From Saprospiraceae bacterium (GTDB taxonomy: Bacteria > Bacteroidota > Bacteroidia > Chitinophagales > Saprospiraceae), in the NCBI GenBank assembly GCA_028285085.1, contig JANQQI010000055.1, positions 62,001 to 126,000 on the forward strand: 64,000 nucleotides of DNA. The letters run 5' to 3'. Within the stretch, counting starts at the first letter, position 1; every line of letters starts with the position of its first letter. This document shows, piece after piece, positions 19,401-26,701 of the stretch. Under the pieces are notes generated by a model. It was given only the letters and a program-made list of their open reading frames with translations. It searched no databases and was not told the DNA's origin. The translations under genes were made by a program, and so were the position numbers.

Positions 19401-19768
19401 CTTATCGTTTTTATTATATCACCGAAAATGTTGGTCAATTCGATGATTTCTACGTCAAAGCTTCCGAATTCCAGCATGGTGTGGCAGTGGTTCAATCTAC
19501 CAAGAATGGCAAGTGGGGAGTTATCAATCAAAAAGGCATTGCATTGATTACTCCTAAATACGACAAGATCGAACGCTTCAAAGATGGTTATGCCCGCGTA
19601 CGCATTCAGCAGTTCAGTGGTTTGACAAATTTAGCCGGTCAACTCATCGTAGAACCGGACTACGAATACATTAGCTACGCGGGGCAGGGGCTCTTTAGGG
19701 TAGAGAAAGGTGACCAAATAGGTTATTTCGATGCCGAGGGCAATTGGGTTTGGGGTTTGAGTGAATAG
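16433..19768 (+). CDS. very long exported WG-repeat protein
   Basis: An exported protein of about 1111 residues from the ATG at 16433 (MKVTFVSFCLLLFWLPLSSQ is a clean signal peptide); the frame extends to a TTG at 16415. Nearly the entire protein is made of WG beta repeats of about 40 residues, each with a W/Y-G-[LVAF]-[ILV]-[DN] core followed by G-x-(E)-[IV]-[IV]-x-P-x-[YF]. I count roughly 25 units, for example GKWGIVNYSGQLIAQPAYDG and NKWGAIDPMGEIVIDFQYTR. A region around residues 370-520 is more divergent. No T9SS sorting domain is visible at the C-terminus, so it is probably periplasmic or lies on the outer-membrane inner face. The function of WG repeats is unknown; protein-protein interaction is the usual guess. 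Confidence 0.85.
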   Translation: MKVTFVSFCLLLFWLPLSSQNLFPVKVENRWGLMNADGELVLEPNYEAIGEFKRFGYAVMQREGQVGLLGPTGEEIVEPAYDDLKVLDSTLFAVMKFSSWRVINLRGELVLEEGYEQVRVLPGGFMAFTRAGKWGIVNYSGQLIAQPAYDGVQPLNDQYFVTKNNSQKGLLTNEGTEILPTCAEEIRIYNDSLFLYKLPAGWGGVDQNGDIVIEPNFETFKRVTDHFVELKRKGSRYLYSLPAHRIISRGEFDGFYPFSADYILCKKSRRLGLLSASGDRWLTTRYDEIQAFTNDQFRVKVNDIWGVVGQHDTLVVPFEYSYIAPLKGQNCLVKRGPLFGLLNRGGDEVVAAEFDRIELKERQAHAYKGEALSLFYLDEEGNLQDESNFKKHFTISIGKKRRFQNRRFQGLVNSNAYTLANFEWFYSSREDKWGLRRLDDGSEQIKPTFDWIQVEADLGFTIVGIEQFGYYSFERTTYRFEMSYGIVNNEVGLLVTGLELWDIRLSDFRNGYPAARVVFSNGRHGLMSLDPVGLILRKDYAYIGEFHNGLARMSAKGRLSGSFKKGTRGLEGLQFYLAGFLSNNYMVDYTIYDQEFEVAAQVVCEDCEWGYLDTLGNITVAPEFSFARNFVNEVGIVEFKEKWGAVDQEGRILIPFKYDGVHFLENTDNQIIRVYNNQQKYGLIDTLGQVTVNLNYDKIGAFNEDRLAVYRNGLWGFVDGRGNEVIPCRFKRVKNFNNGMAVVKLGNKWGAIDPMGEIVIDFQYTRLGNFSEGLAWAYTSKGGCYINTENEVIIPARFDKTNDFEGPVARVMVNGRYGLINRVGDYILRPRYTNISEFDEYGLAVVQFGRSRVRYGLIDRAGNLRTRKSFRKIAPFSEGLAAVKYKDSYGFINLEGRLVISARYSKVADFKEGRAAVQREGVCGYIDAKGNEVIGLEYSKCLDFEDGKAVVYHGYKRGGLIDREGNYIIEPSINRLFRFSDGRGLVRDSAYRFYYITENVGQFDDFYVKASEFQHGVAVVQSTKNGKWGVINQKGIALITPKYDKIERFKDGYARVRIQQFSGLTNLAGQLIVEPDYEYISYAGQGLFRVEKGDQIGYFDAEGNWVWGLSE

Positions 19769-19870
19769 AACCAATTGATCTGGCACCAATGTATTGGAAC
19801 CTCTCATTTGTCGGCACAACAACCGTTAAGCACCTACCTTAACATATCATTTAAACTAAAGCGATCTTGA

Positions 19871-19951
19871 GGGACGTTTGAATGGGACCAAACTGCCCAA
19901 ACTACCACCCCCTTTCAGTTAGTTTAATTTTATAACTGTCTAAAACGTCCC
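19871..19951 (+). repeat. long-range inverted repeat before the small membrane protein gene
   Basis: Nine-base arms GGGACGTTT (19871-19879) and AAACGTCCC (19943-19951) with 63 bases between them; the second arm ends three bases before the ATG at 19955. If transcribed it could pair and hide the start region. It could also be chance. Confidence 0.3.
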
Positions 19952-19954
19952 ATT

Positions 19955-20158
19955 ATGCGCTATTATGATGAATCCCGCATTGAGCGAAAGATAAGGCGAC
20001 AGGCCATTTGGCTGACGGCATTTTTTGTACTGATCAGTTCTACGGTGGCTTTGGTTGCATTCAACGAAGAAGCAAGACAATTACTGCCGGAAGTGATTCA
20101 GGATTGGATCGAACAGCCTGCAGAAAGTAATGATGATTTGGTAGGCCCGAGAGCTTAA
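19955..20158 (+). CDS. small single-span membrane protein
   Basis: A 67-residue protein: a basic N-terminus (RIERKIRRQ) followed by one hydrophobic helix at about residues 18-36 (AIWLTAFFVLISSTVALVAF) and an acidic tail. The charge pattern predicts the N-terminus in the cytosol. The stop overlaps that of the convergent deoxynucleoside kinase by four bases. I do not recognise the family; coding is supported by the sensible membrane-protein pattern and the tight junction with the neighbour. Confidence 0.5.
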   Translation: MRYYDESRIERKIRRQAIWLTAFFVLISSTVALVAFNEEARQLLPEVIQDWIEQPAESNDDLVGPRA

Positions 20159-20799
20159 AATAGCCCGTGGAGTTCAGCAGAAACCATATTGACCACCTTA
20201 CCGAGATCTTCGGGATTATTCTTGAAGTCAACTTCGTTGGCATTGATGACCAGTAAGTTACCGACCGTGTAATCGCTGATCCAATTCTCATAACGCTCAT
20301 TCAGGCGCTTGAGATAATCCAAGCTCATGCTGCCTTCATAATCACGCCCCCGCGACTGGATATGCGAAACCAAGGTGGAAATGTCGGCCTTCAAATAGAT
20401 CAAAAGGTCAGGGGCTTTCACCTGCGACATCATCAACTCAAATAGATCCCGATAGTTATTAAAATCTCTGGTGGGCATCAAGCCCATATCGTGAAGGTTC
20501 GGTGCAAAGATGTAAGCGTCTTCGTAGATCGTGCGATCCTGAATGACGGTATGGTCACCGTTTTGGATATTTAAAATCTGCCGATACCGATTGTTGAGAA
20601 AGTAAACTTGCAGGTTGAACGACCAGCGTTGCATGTCATTGTAAAAGTCACTGAGATAAGGATTATCATCCGTTGACTCAAAATGAACCCGCCAGTTAAA
20701 CTGCTTACCCAATTGTTCGCAGAGCGTTGTTTTCCCCGCGCCAATATTACCTGCGATAGCAATGTGCTTGATTTCTGGACTGCTTTTGAATTCGGTCAT
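20155..20799 (-). CDS. deoxynucleoside kinase (dGK/dAK/dCK family)
   Basis: Phosphorylates deoxynucleosides in the salvage pathway. This 214-residue protein has the P-loop GNIGAGKTT, a substrate-binding Glu in HFESTDDNPYL, the Arg/Gln region in FNLQVYFLNNRYRQ, the catalytic DRT motif in VIQDRTIYEDAYIFA and the lid arginines in SRGRDYEGSM. All canonical residues are present, in contrast to the second kinase-like gene at 25430. A GAGCCTG/CAGGCTC hairpin (20821-20846) lies just upstream in the presumed leader. Confidence 0.9.
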   Translation of the reverse strand: MTEFKSSPEIKHIAIAGNIGAGKTTLCEQLGKQFNWRVHFESTDDNPYLSDFYNDMQRWSFNLQVYFLNNRYRQILNIQNGDHTVIQDRTIYEDAYIFAPNLHDMGLMPTRDFNNYRDLFELMMSQVKAPDLLIYLKADISTLVSHIQSRGRDYEGSMSLDYLKRLNERYENWISDYTVGNLLVINANEVDFKNNPEDLGKVVNMVSAELHGLF

Positions 20800-21151
20800 C
20801 CGATTAGTGAGTTATAAGTTGAGCCTGCCGCTGTTGATTCAGGCTCCGCAAAATACGACTCCTGACGAATAACGCAAAAGAATTCTCCTTCTTTGATGAT
20901 TTTCGAGCCAGGCGGCGTGAAAATTGAAAATCACCATTAACACGGCATACTATTTCGGGACACCTGATTTGTGAATAATAGCTTTATCAAAGGACCAAAT
21001 TTTGTACTAAAACCACTTGAAAGCCGTCTTTGGCTAGGAGATAATAGGTGCTTTTATGTAACTTTAGCCCATAGGATCGTTACTTGTTTAGAGTCTAATC
21101 CTAAGGTGAATTTGACGCTCCATCATGGAAATCGTTCCTCTGATCTAATAA
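20800..21151. other. intergenic region between divergent kinase and gatC genes
   Basis: About 350 bases. It contains a 7-bp hairpin at 20821-20846 on the kinase side and a TAACTTTA at 21059-21066 that could be a weak -7 element for gatC. A 66-codon open frame at 20971-21171 has no protein-like features and overlaps the gatC start. Confidence 0.4.
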
Positions 21152-21457
21152 ATGCTGATGAAAATAGATAGTACTTTAATTTCCCGACTGGAACAATTAG
21201 CCCGCTTAGAATTATCAGAAGCGGAAAAAATAAAACTACAGGGTGATTTAAACAGCATCCTGGAAATGGTAAAGCAACTGGACGAGTTAGATACCTCCGG
21301 CGTAGAACCTTTACTCCACATGAGTTCGGAAGTGAATGTTTGGCGAGAAGATGAAGTAAAAGGACAGTTGGATCGGGAAGCCGCTTTGCGTAATGCCCCA
21401 ATGAGCGATGAACAGTATTTTAAAGTTCCAAAAGTGATCAATATTAAAAAATCATAA
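21152..21457 (+). CDS. gatC: aspartyl/glutamyl-tRNA amidotransferase subunit C
   Basis: Small subunit of the GatCAB complex, which converts misacylated Glu-tRNA(Gln) or Asp-tRNA(Asn) to the correct amidated forms. The 101-residue sequence has the family pattern: a [11 protein letters not shown] helix, [24 protein letters not shown] in the middle, and a C-terminal LREDE-like segment ([21 protein letters not shown]). A second ATG six bases downstream (21158) may be the real start. gatA and gatB are not adjacent; the gene after it, five bases on, encodes an ABC ATPase. Confidence 0.9.
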   Translation: MLMKIDSTLISRLEQLARLELSEAEKIKLQGDLNSILEMVKQLDELDTSGVEPLLHMSSEVNVWREDEVKGQLDREAALRNAPMSDEQYFKVPKVINIKKS

Positions 21458-21462
21458 TCACT

Positions 21463-22194
21463 ATGAGTGCCATTATCTCTGTATCTGAATTAAGAAAAAC
21501 CTACGTCATGGGCGCCCAAAAGGTGCATGCATTGCAATCTATTACTTTGGATATCAACGGCAATGACTACGTAGCTCTCATGGGGCCATCCGGCTCGGGT
21601 AAATCGACTTTGATGAACTTGCTGGGATGTCTGGATACGCCGAGTAGTGGTAATTATGTACTAAATGGCACGAATGTCAGTACCATGTCGGACGGCGAAC
21701 TGGCTGAAGTGCGGAATAAAGAGATTGGCTTTGTCTTTCAGACATTTAACCTCTTGCCTCGTCTCACAGCCTTAGACAATGTCGCTTTGCCCTTGGTCTA
21801 TGCTGGCATCAGCAAAGCAAAACGTCAAGAAAAAGCGCGCGCCGCTCTCGAAGCGGTGGGCTTAGGTGATCGCGTCGACCACAAGCCTAATGAGTTATCC
21901 GGTGGTCAGCGTCAGCGGGTAGCGATCGCCCGAGCACTTGTCAATGATCCAGCGATTATTCTGGCGGATGAGCCAACCGGTAACCTCGACACCAAAACCT
22001 CGATTGAGATCATGGAGATCTTTGAAGAAATCCACAAAAAAGGAAATACCGTGATTCTTGTCACCCACGAACCCGACATTGCCGAACACGCCCATCGGAT
22101 CATCCGTTTGCGGGATGGCTTGGTGGAAACCGACATCCGAAACGAAAACGTCGTGAGTGCCTTTGATCCGACACATCGCTACAACGAAGAGTAA
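21463..22194 (+). CDS. ABC transporter ATP-binding protein (LolD/MacB type)
   Basis: A 243-residue ATPase subunit. Walker A is GPSGSGKST, the Q-loop is [17 protein letters not shown], the signature is [15 protein letters not shown], Walker B is [12 protein letters not shown] and the H-loop is [15 protein letters not shown]. The sequence belongs to the MacB/LolD group that drives lipoprotein release, efflux or FtsX-like extracytoplasmic work rather than substrate uptake. No permease gene lies nearby, so the partner must be encoded elsewhere. The start follows gatC by five bases, suggesting co-transcription. Confidence 0.9.
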   Translation: MSAIISVSELRKTYVMGAQKVHALQSITLDINGNDYVALMGPSGSGKSTLMNLLGCLDTPSSGNYVLNGTNVSTMSDGELAEVRNKEIGFVFQTFNLLPRLTALDNVALPLVYAGISKAKRQEKARAALEAVGLGDRVDHKPNELSGGQRQRVAIARALVNDPAIILADEPTGNLDTKTSIEIMEIFEEIHKKGNTVILVTHEPDIAEHAHRIIRLRDGLVETDIRNENVVSAFDPTHRYNEE

Positions 22195-22203
22195 GCGAGG
22201 CGT

Positions 22204-22234
22204 TTGGACATTCTTACCATAGTTCCTACCTTTA
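22204..22234 (+). promoter_or_regulatory. promoter for the small ferredoxin-like gene
   Basis: TTG at 22204-22206, a 20-base spacer, and TACCTTTA at 22227-22234 (one mismatch from TAnnTTTG). The spacing is identical to that of the better matches elsewhere in the window. The start codon is 57 bases downstream. Confidence 0.45.
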
Positions 22235-22290
22235 AACTCATAAGAAAATTGGGGCACAGGCTATTACAGTGAACCAAAAAAATCCTGATT

Positions 22291-22506
22291 ATGAGTAAAG
22301 AATACACCAACGGCGAGGTGACCATCATTTGGAAATCTGATCTATGCATTCATGCTGGTCTTTGCGCTCGCAATCTGTCCAGTGTTTTTCAACCCAAAGA
22401 ACGTCCCTGGATTAAACCAGAAGGGGCTAGTACCGAAGCTATCATTGAGCAGGTAAAGCAGTGCCCTTCCGGTGCACTGAGTTATCGTTTGAACAATGAA
22501 GAGTAG
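22291..22506 (+). CDS. small divergent 4Fe-4S mono-cluster protein (YjdI/Fer4_19 type)
   Basis: A 71-residue protein that matches the short YjdI-type ferredoxin domain: VTIIWKSDLCIHAGLCARNLSSVF, then PWIKPEGAS, then VKQCPSGALSYRL. Cys residues at C-I-H-A-G-L-C and C-P-S-G-A-L give three obvious ligands for the cluster, fewer than a classic four-Cys ferredoxin, as is usual in this family. Function is unknown; a redox or iron-sensing accessory role is possible. It has its own promoter-like sequence and is followed 30 bases later by the adenosyltransferase gene. Confidence 0.75.
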   Translation: MSKEYTNGEVTIIWKSDLCIHAGLCARNLSSVFQPKERPWIKPEGASTEAIIEQVKQCPSGALSYRLNNEE

Positions 22507-22536
22507 TCGTTTTTAGAGGCACTTAATTCAAATTTA

Positions 22537-23094
22537 ATGGCATTTAAGATTTATACTAAAACCGGCGACCAGGGCGAGACAGGTCTCTTTGGAGGAAAGC
22601 GTTTACCCAAAAGTCATATCCGTATTGAATCCTACGGCACCGTTGATGAACTCAATGCTTATATTGGATTACTGAGGGATGTCATCACCAATTCGGAGCA
22701 GCGCAGCTTACTCAAAGAGATTCAAAATCGTTTGTTTACGATTGGGGCGAACCTGGCTTCAGACCCGGATAAAAATATGACGACCCCAGACATTCTAGAA
22801 ACGGATATCACGCTGCTGGAAGGAGAGATAGACCGCATGAATGAGCACTTGCCAGCACTTAAAAACTTCGTTCTGCCTGGAGGGCATACCACCGTATCTT
22901 ATTGTCATTTGGCGCGTTGCGTTTGTCGGCGGGCAGAACGTGCGGTGGTGGCTTTGAGCCTGACGGATCCCGTGGATGCTATTCTTATTCGCTATCTCAA
23001 TCGCTTGTCTGATTACTTATTTGTACTCGGGCGCCAGCTGGGGCAGGATTTAGGCGCAGAAGAGGTCATTTGGGAGACGAGATCAAAAAAATAA
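22537..23094 (+). CDS. cob(I)alamin adenosyltransferase, PduO type
   Basis: Transfers the 5'-deoxyadenosyl group of ATP to cob(I)alamin to make coenzyme B12. At 185 residues it matches the PduO family: the N-terminal ATP-binding TKTGDQGETGLFGGKRLPKS, the SYGTVDELNAYIGL segment, the FVLPGG turn and the RCVCRRAER motif with active-site arginines. There is no cobalamin riboswitch-like structure in the short upstream gap. No B12-dependent enzyme is encoded in the window. Confidence 0.92.
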   Translation: MAFKIYTKTGDQGETGLFGGKRLPKSHIRIESYGTVDELNAYIGLLRDVITNSEQRSLLKEIQNRLFTIGANLASDPDKNMTTPDILETDITLLEGEIDRMNEHLPALKNFVLPGGHTTVSYCHLARCVCRRAERAVVALSLTDPVDAILIRYLNRLSDYLFVLGRQLGQDLGAEEVIWETRSKK

Positions 23095-23140
23095 ACAGCG
23101 TACATTTTTATCTAGGGTAATTCCCTTGATTCCCATAGCT

Positions 23141-24682
23141 ATGAAATTTGACCACCGCTTACTACCATATCTATTACTGGCAGTTGTGCTCTCACTGCTG
23201 GTGTATTTCCCTTTATTTCTTCATCTTGATTCTCTTGCATTATATCGCTGGGACGAAGCGACAAATGCGATGCAGGCTTTTGAGATGAGCGAGAATGGCC
23301 ATTATCTTCGCCGTTTTTTCCTCAATCAGCCCGATACCTGGGAAACTAAGCCGCCGATGCTGATTTGGTGTCAAGTGTTTTGGATGAAGGTGATTGGTTA
23401 TAATGAACTGGCGGTACGTCTACCTTCTGTGTTGGCTGTCTTGGCTACTTTCGGGCTAATACTTTGGTTTTTCATTAAGCAGTTGCGCTTTTTGTGGGGA
23501 GGGATCTTCACGGTGATGGTACTGATTACATCAGGAGGATATATACGTACGCATGTTGCACGCTCGGGGGATCACGATGCTTTACTTATCTTCTTTCTAG
23601 TAGCTGGCTTAATTAGCTGGTTGATGTATCTGCAGGATGCCCGCCGTCGGCGCTATTTGATGATCTTTGTTTTGGCATTGGTGGGAGGCGTTTTGACGAA
23701 AAGCGTTGCTGGCTTATTTTTTGGCCCGGGCCTGTTGATCTTTACCTTACTCAGTGGTCACTTACTAGAGGTCATGCGTCGCAGAGACTTCTGGTTCGCC
23801 GTTATGGCGGTTGTGGGAATAATTGGAGGATTTTATGGTTTAAATGAATATTACTATCCAGGGTATTGGCGACTGGTATGGGAAAATGAACTCTTTCCAC
23901 GCTTCTTTAATACGGCGACGACTTATCAATACCAAACAAGTGAGGATAACTGGTATTACCTGCGTTTGCTGGTCGAAAAGCATTTTAAATGGTATTGGCC
24001 ACTAGTTCCCTTATCCCTTTTGCTTACTTTTTTTCAAAAAGACCAAAAACTCCGTCAGTTCATCAGCTTGGTAGCTTTGACGGCGATATTATTTATAGGG
24101 TTCATTTCTAAAGGAACAATTAATAATTGGTACGATGCCCCGGCAATCCCTTTATTAGCAATTATCGTAGGCACTGGATTAGGGCTCTTTTGGCAGGCTT
24201 TGAATCAAGCCTTCGTGATGTCAAAGTGGCAAAAGGGCGCATTGATCTTTTGTTTTTTCGTTACCATTTTTACTTGGCCCTATATCGATACGATTCAAAC
24301 ACATTGCTATCGCCCTCAACGCTACGGACTGGATACCGTTTATGGTGATTTTTTTAAAAAATTACGACAAGAACATCCTGATTGGAAAGACATCTTTGTC
24401 TTTTATGAGCCGCTAAATGCGCACTTTCTGTTTTACGAACAAGTTTATATCCGAGATCATAATTACCGCATTCGATCTTGTGGGCCGGGGCGCGGGGCTA
24501 GAGCTTGTCCTCCGGATAAGCGCCCCGGAGCAGAAGAAAAGATTATGGTTTGCAAGCCAGAATTACGTGAAGAGCTACATGAACTTTACGAACTTAAAGA
24601 GGTCAGATACTTTGAGGGTTGTCACCTCTACGAAATGGTTGGCGTACGCGATAGTGTTTGGTTTACTGAAGCTCCGCGCTAA
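23141..24682 (+). CDS. ArnT/PMT-like membrane glycosyltransferase (GT39 type)
   Basis: A polytopic inner-membrane protein of 513 residues from the ATG at 23141 (the frame extends to a TTG at 23126). The first periplasmic loop after TM1 has the GT39/GT83 signature: YRWDEATNAMQAFEM, with the catalytic-type Asp-Glu, then TWETKPPMLIW and ELAVRLPSVLAV. About ten further hydrophobic helices follow and the C-terminal 100 residues form a soluble domain containing several Cys. Such enzymes transfer a sugar from a polyprenyl phosphate to lipid A, protein or glycan; the acceptor cannot be read. The gene overlaps the convergent membrane-protein gene by 20 bases. Confidence 0.85.
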   Translation: MKFDHRLLPYLLLAVVLSLLVYFPLFLHLDSLALYRWDEATNAMQAFEMSENGHYLRRFFLNQPDTWETKPPMLIWCQVFWMKVIGYNELAVRLPSVLAVLATFGLILWFFIKQLRFLWGGIFTVMVLITSGGYIRTHVARSGDHDALLIFFLVAGLISWLMYLQDARRRRYLMIFVLALVGGVLTKSVAGLFFGPGLLIFTLLSGHLLEVMRRRDFWFAVMAVVGIIGGFYGLNEYYYPGYWRLVWENELFPRFFNTATTYQYQTSEDNWYYLRLLVEKHFKWYWPLVPLSLLLTFFQKDQKLRQFISLVALTAILFIGFISKGTINNWYDAPAIPLLAIIVGTGLGLFWQALNQAFVMSKWQKGALIFCFFVTIFTWPYIDTIQTHCYRPQRYGLDTVYGDFFKKLRQEHPDWKDIFVFYEPLNAHFLFYEQVYIRDHNYRIRSCGPGRGARACPPDKRPGAEEKIMVCKPELREELHELYELKEVRYFEGCHLYEMVGVRDSVWFTEAPR

Positions 24683-25334
24683 TGGCGGCGAGTAATTTCT
24701 CGAGATGTGGGTTGACGTCGTCAGTGTAGATTTTGTGGAGCCGGAAGTTGGACCAGGTAATACGATCAAGGGCGACACGCAGCTGGGTTACTTCATTTCG
24801 GATTCTATTCCAGTCTTTATCTTTATCCGCTAGAGCTGTCAGGCCCAGAATGATTTGGATTTTATTGTAAATGCCATCGCGACTGTTTCGGTGAATTTCT
24901 TCGAATTCAGCGATGTAGCGATAATCAACTTGTTGTAAGTCGGTAAGCATTTGACGGATCTCATCATTCTTAATAATTTGAAAGCCAATAGATTTTAAAG
25001 ACTCATAGGTGGATTGTTTGGAGATCAGAAAAGTCCAATCCTGGCAAGCTTGTGCATAGTAAATAATCGAGTCAAGATCCGTACGAATCGTAGCCTGATC
25101 AAGAAATTGTGTTGCCTTCTCAATCTTTCTTAGCGCTTCGAGGTGAACCATCACGTTACTTTTTGCATCCGCAAAATCTTGCTCCAAATCGTTGTGCAAC
25201 TCTCGCAGCAGCTTACGTTCCAGTTTGTTTTCCTTGTAATTGGCGTTTAAATTATTCACCCAAAGGCCCAGATTGATACCAATGATGATGAGTAGAATTT
25301 CAGAGAGGTAAGACTGCCACTTTTTCATATTCAT
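24663..25334 (-). CDS. DUF6090-like single-span membrane protein
   Basis: About 223 residues from the ATG at 25334; an ATG six bases later (25328) is equally good, and the frame extends to 25385. The N-terminal segment KKWQSYLSEILLIIIGINLGLWVNNLN holds one membrane helix, followed by a charged coiled-coil-like region (NYKENKLERKLLRELHNDLEQDFADAK). This is the usual start of the DUF6090 family, common and multi-copy in Bacteroidota, with no known function. The rest is helical. It is convergent with the glycosyltransferase gene. Confidence 0.7.
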   Translation of the reverse strand: MNMKKWQSYLSEILLIIIGINLGLWVNNLNANYKENKLERKLLRELHNDLEQDFADAKSNVMVHLEALRKIEKATQFLDQATIRTDLDSIIYYAQACQDWTFLISKQSTYESLKSIGFQIIKNDEIRQMLTDLQQVDYRYIAEFEEIHRNSRDGIYNKIQIILGLTALADKDKDWNRIRNEVTQLRVALDRITWSNFRLHKIYTDDVNPHLEKLLAAISAELQ

Positions 25335-25429
25335 TAATTTGTCCAAATAGTTATACCAAAAGCAAAATGGTTCAGGCTTCAACAAGTCGTGAGGCCCCGA
25401 TCAATTAATGGCAGGAATAAAAATACAGC

Positions 25430-26080
25430 TTATCGCACAAAACTCAGATGATGCATGCCCGGTTGATAGCTTTTTTCCAATGCATCAATGATGAGCTGAT
25501 AATGATCCGCATTTTTTAAGAAATCCATTTCATCCACATCGATGATGAGAATAGGAATGGACTGCTCCGTGCGGAAATATTCAAAGTAGGTTTGCTGAAT
25601 GTTTTCAAGATAAGCAGGATCTATGTCTTGCTCGTAAGTTCGGCCACGGTGTTTGATGTTTTGTATCAGATTTTTCACCGTTCGATGTAGAAAAACAATG
25701 AGTTCTGGTTTGGGAAAGGTAGAATTGAGGATTGAAAATAAGCGTTGAAAAAGACGGAACTCTTCGTCCTTCAAGTTATTTCTGGCAAACAAAAGTGTTT
25801 TTAAGAAAAAGTAATCCGCCACTAATAGTTGCTGAAAGAGGTGCCCCTGGGATAGTTTTTCCTGTAGCTGCTTATGCCGCTCAGTCATGAAAAACAACTC
25901 CACGGAAAAGGCATAACGCTCCGGGTTTTCGTAAAAGTAGGGGAGGAAAGGATTATCGGCAAATTGTTCCAGCACAAGGCGGCAGTTGAAATCCTGCTGG
26001 AGCATCTGACAAAGCGTGGTTTTGCCTGCGCCAATGTTGCCTTCTATGGCGATATACTGGTATGGAAATGGGTTATGCAT
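25430..26080 (-). CDS. divergent deoxynucleoside kinase-like protein next to folK
   Basis: A 216-residue P-loop protein (EGNIGAGKTTLC) that follows the deoxynucleoside kinase fold: LVLEQFADNPFLPYFY, the helix YAFSVELFFMTERHKQL and the lid HRGRTYEQDIDP are all present. The catalytic (E/D)R(S/T) motif is replaced by VADYFFLKTLLFA, so the expected Arg is missing. It overlaps folK by eight bases and is certainly co-transcribed with it. A kinase-like member paired with folK suggests a substrate other than the standard deoxynucleosides, or a regulatory role; this is inference. Confidence 0.8.
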   Translation of the reverse strand: MHNPFPYQYIAIEGNIGAGKTTLCQMLQQDFNCRLVLEQFADNPFLPYFYENPERYAFSVELFFMTERHKQLQEKLSQGHLFQQLLVADYFFLKTLLFARNNLKDEEFRLFQRLFSILNSTFPKPELIVFLHRTVKNLIQNIKHRGRTYEQDIDPAYLENIQQTYFEYFRTEQSIPILIIDVDEMDFLKNADHYQLIIDALEKSYQPGMHHLSFVR

Positions 26081-26576
26081 CGTTTTCTAATAGTATGACC
26101 TCCAGCGAATCTTTGGATTCACAATATAGGGTTTCAATGGTTTTTTCAAAAACCGGATGAATGAAATTCGGCGCGATTTCAAGTAATGGAATCAACGTGA
26201 AGTTGCGTAAATGCAGACGAGGGTGGGGAATAGTCAAATCATCATCTTGTAATACCAATTGATCGTAAAAAAGTAGATCAATATCGATGAGACGTTCCCG
26301 CCAGCGTTCCCGCCGTTCGCGTCCCAATGCTTTTTCTATTTCCAGACACTTGATCAGTACGTCCATCGGGGAATATATGGTTTTGACAACCAACACCTGA
26401 TTCAGGAAATCAGGCTGATCACTTACGCCCCAGGCAGCCGTCTGATACAAGCTGGAAACTGCCGTTACTGGACCAATCCGCTCGGCAATGATCGTCTGCG
26501 CTTGTATCAGCGATTGTTGGACATCTCCCTGATTGCCACCAAGCAATAAATAAACGGTACCAGCCACTCGATTCAT
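26073..26576 (-). CDS. folK: 2-amino-4-hydroxy-6-hydroxymethyldihydropteridine pyrophosphokinase
   Basis: HPPK transfers pyrophosphate from ATP to 6-hydroxymethyl-dihydropterin in folate synthesis. The 167-residue sequence has YLLLGGNQGDV, SSLYQTAAWGVSDQPDFLNQV, the ATP/Mg segment RERWRERLIDIDLLFYD and IPHPRLHLRNFTLIPLLEIAP. The DIDLL and PHPR motifs are the metal- and substrate-binding parts. A perfect -7 box (TAATTTTG) ends only four bases before the ATG, so the transcript may be leaderless. The 28-bp TetR operator lies about 80 bases upstream. Confidence 0.93.
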   Translation of the reverse strand: MNRVAGTVYLLLGGNQGDVQQSLIQAQTIIAERIGPVTAVSSLYQTAAWGVSDQPDFLNQVLVVKTIYSPMDVLIKCLEIEKALGRERRERWRERLIDIDLLFYDQLVLQDDDLTIPHPRLHLRNFTLIPLLEIAPNFIHPVFEKTIETLYCESKDSLEVILLENDA

Positions 26577-26580
26577 CCTG

Positions 26581-26588
26581 CAAAATTA
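26581..26588 (-). promoter_or_regulatory. -7 box for folK, possible leaderless start
   Basis: TAATTTTG on the minus strand, a perfect TAnnTTTG match, separated from the folK ATG (26576) by four bases. No clear -33 element was found. Transcription from it would begin at or next to the start codon. Confidence 0.45.
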
Positions 26589-26651
26589 AGCTTTGTCTTT
26601 ACATTTGAACATGAATTCAAGAAGGAATCGAAATAAAATGATTGGAATTTG

Positions 26652-26682
26652 TTGCAAAAATAAACCGATCGGTTTATTTTTG
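26652..26682 (+). promoter_or_regulatory. promoter for the dinB-like/tetR operon
   Basis: TTG (26652-26654), a 20-base spacer and TATTTTTG (26675-26682), a perfect Bacteroidota promoter 19 bases before the ATG at 26702. Its spacer and -7 box lie entirely within the operator palindrome. Confidence 0.7.
26655..26682. promoter_or_regulatory. perfect 28-bp palindromic operator, probably for the local TetR regulator
   Basis: A perfect inverted repeat of two 14-base arms with no spacer, centred on GATC, with core AAACCGATCGGTTT flanked by AT-rich wings. It covers the spacer and -7 box of the dinB-like/tetR promoter, and its left wing is also a TATTTTTG box on the minus strand facing folK. The size, symmetry and AACCG/CGGTT half-sites are typical of TetR-family operators, and the tetR gene is the second gene downstream. 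Autorepression is the expected consequence. Confidence 0.75.
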
Positions 26683-26701
26683 AATAACCAAATACACAAT
26701 T

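Noticed and set aside
20821-20846. GAGCCTG/CAGGCTC hairpin as a terminator
   Set aside because: It lies upstream of the kinase gene rather than after a gene, and has no T-run on either strand; at most a leader structure.
20971-21171. 66-codon frame overlapping the gatC start
   Set aside because: No motif, and it would overlap gatC in a different frame; considered chance.
22507-22536. Cobalamin riboswitch before the adenosyltransferase gene
   Set aside because: The gap is only 30 bases and there is no B12-box-like sequence upstream of the gene or of its neighbour.
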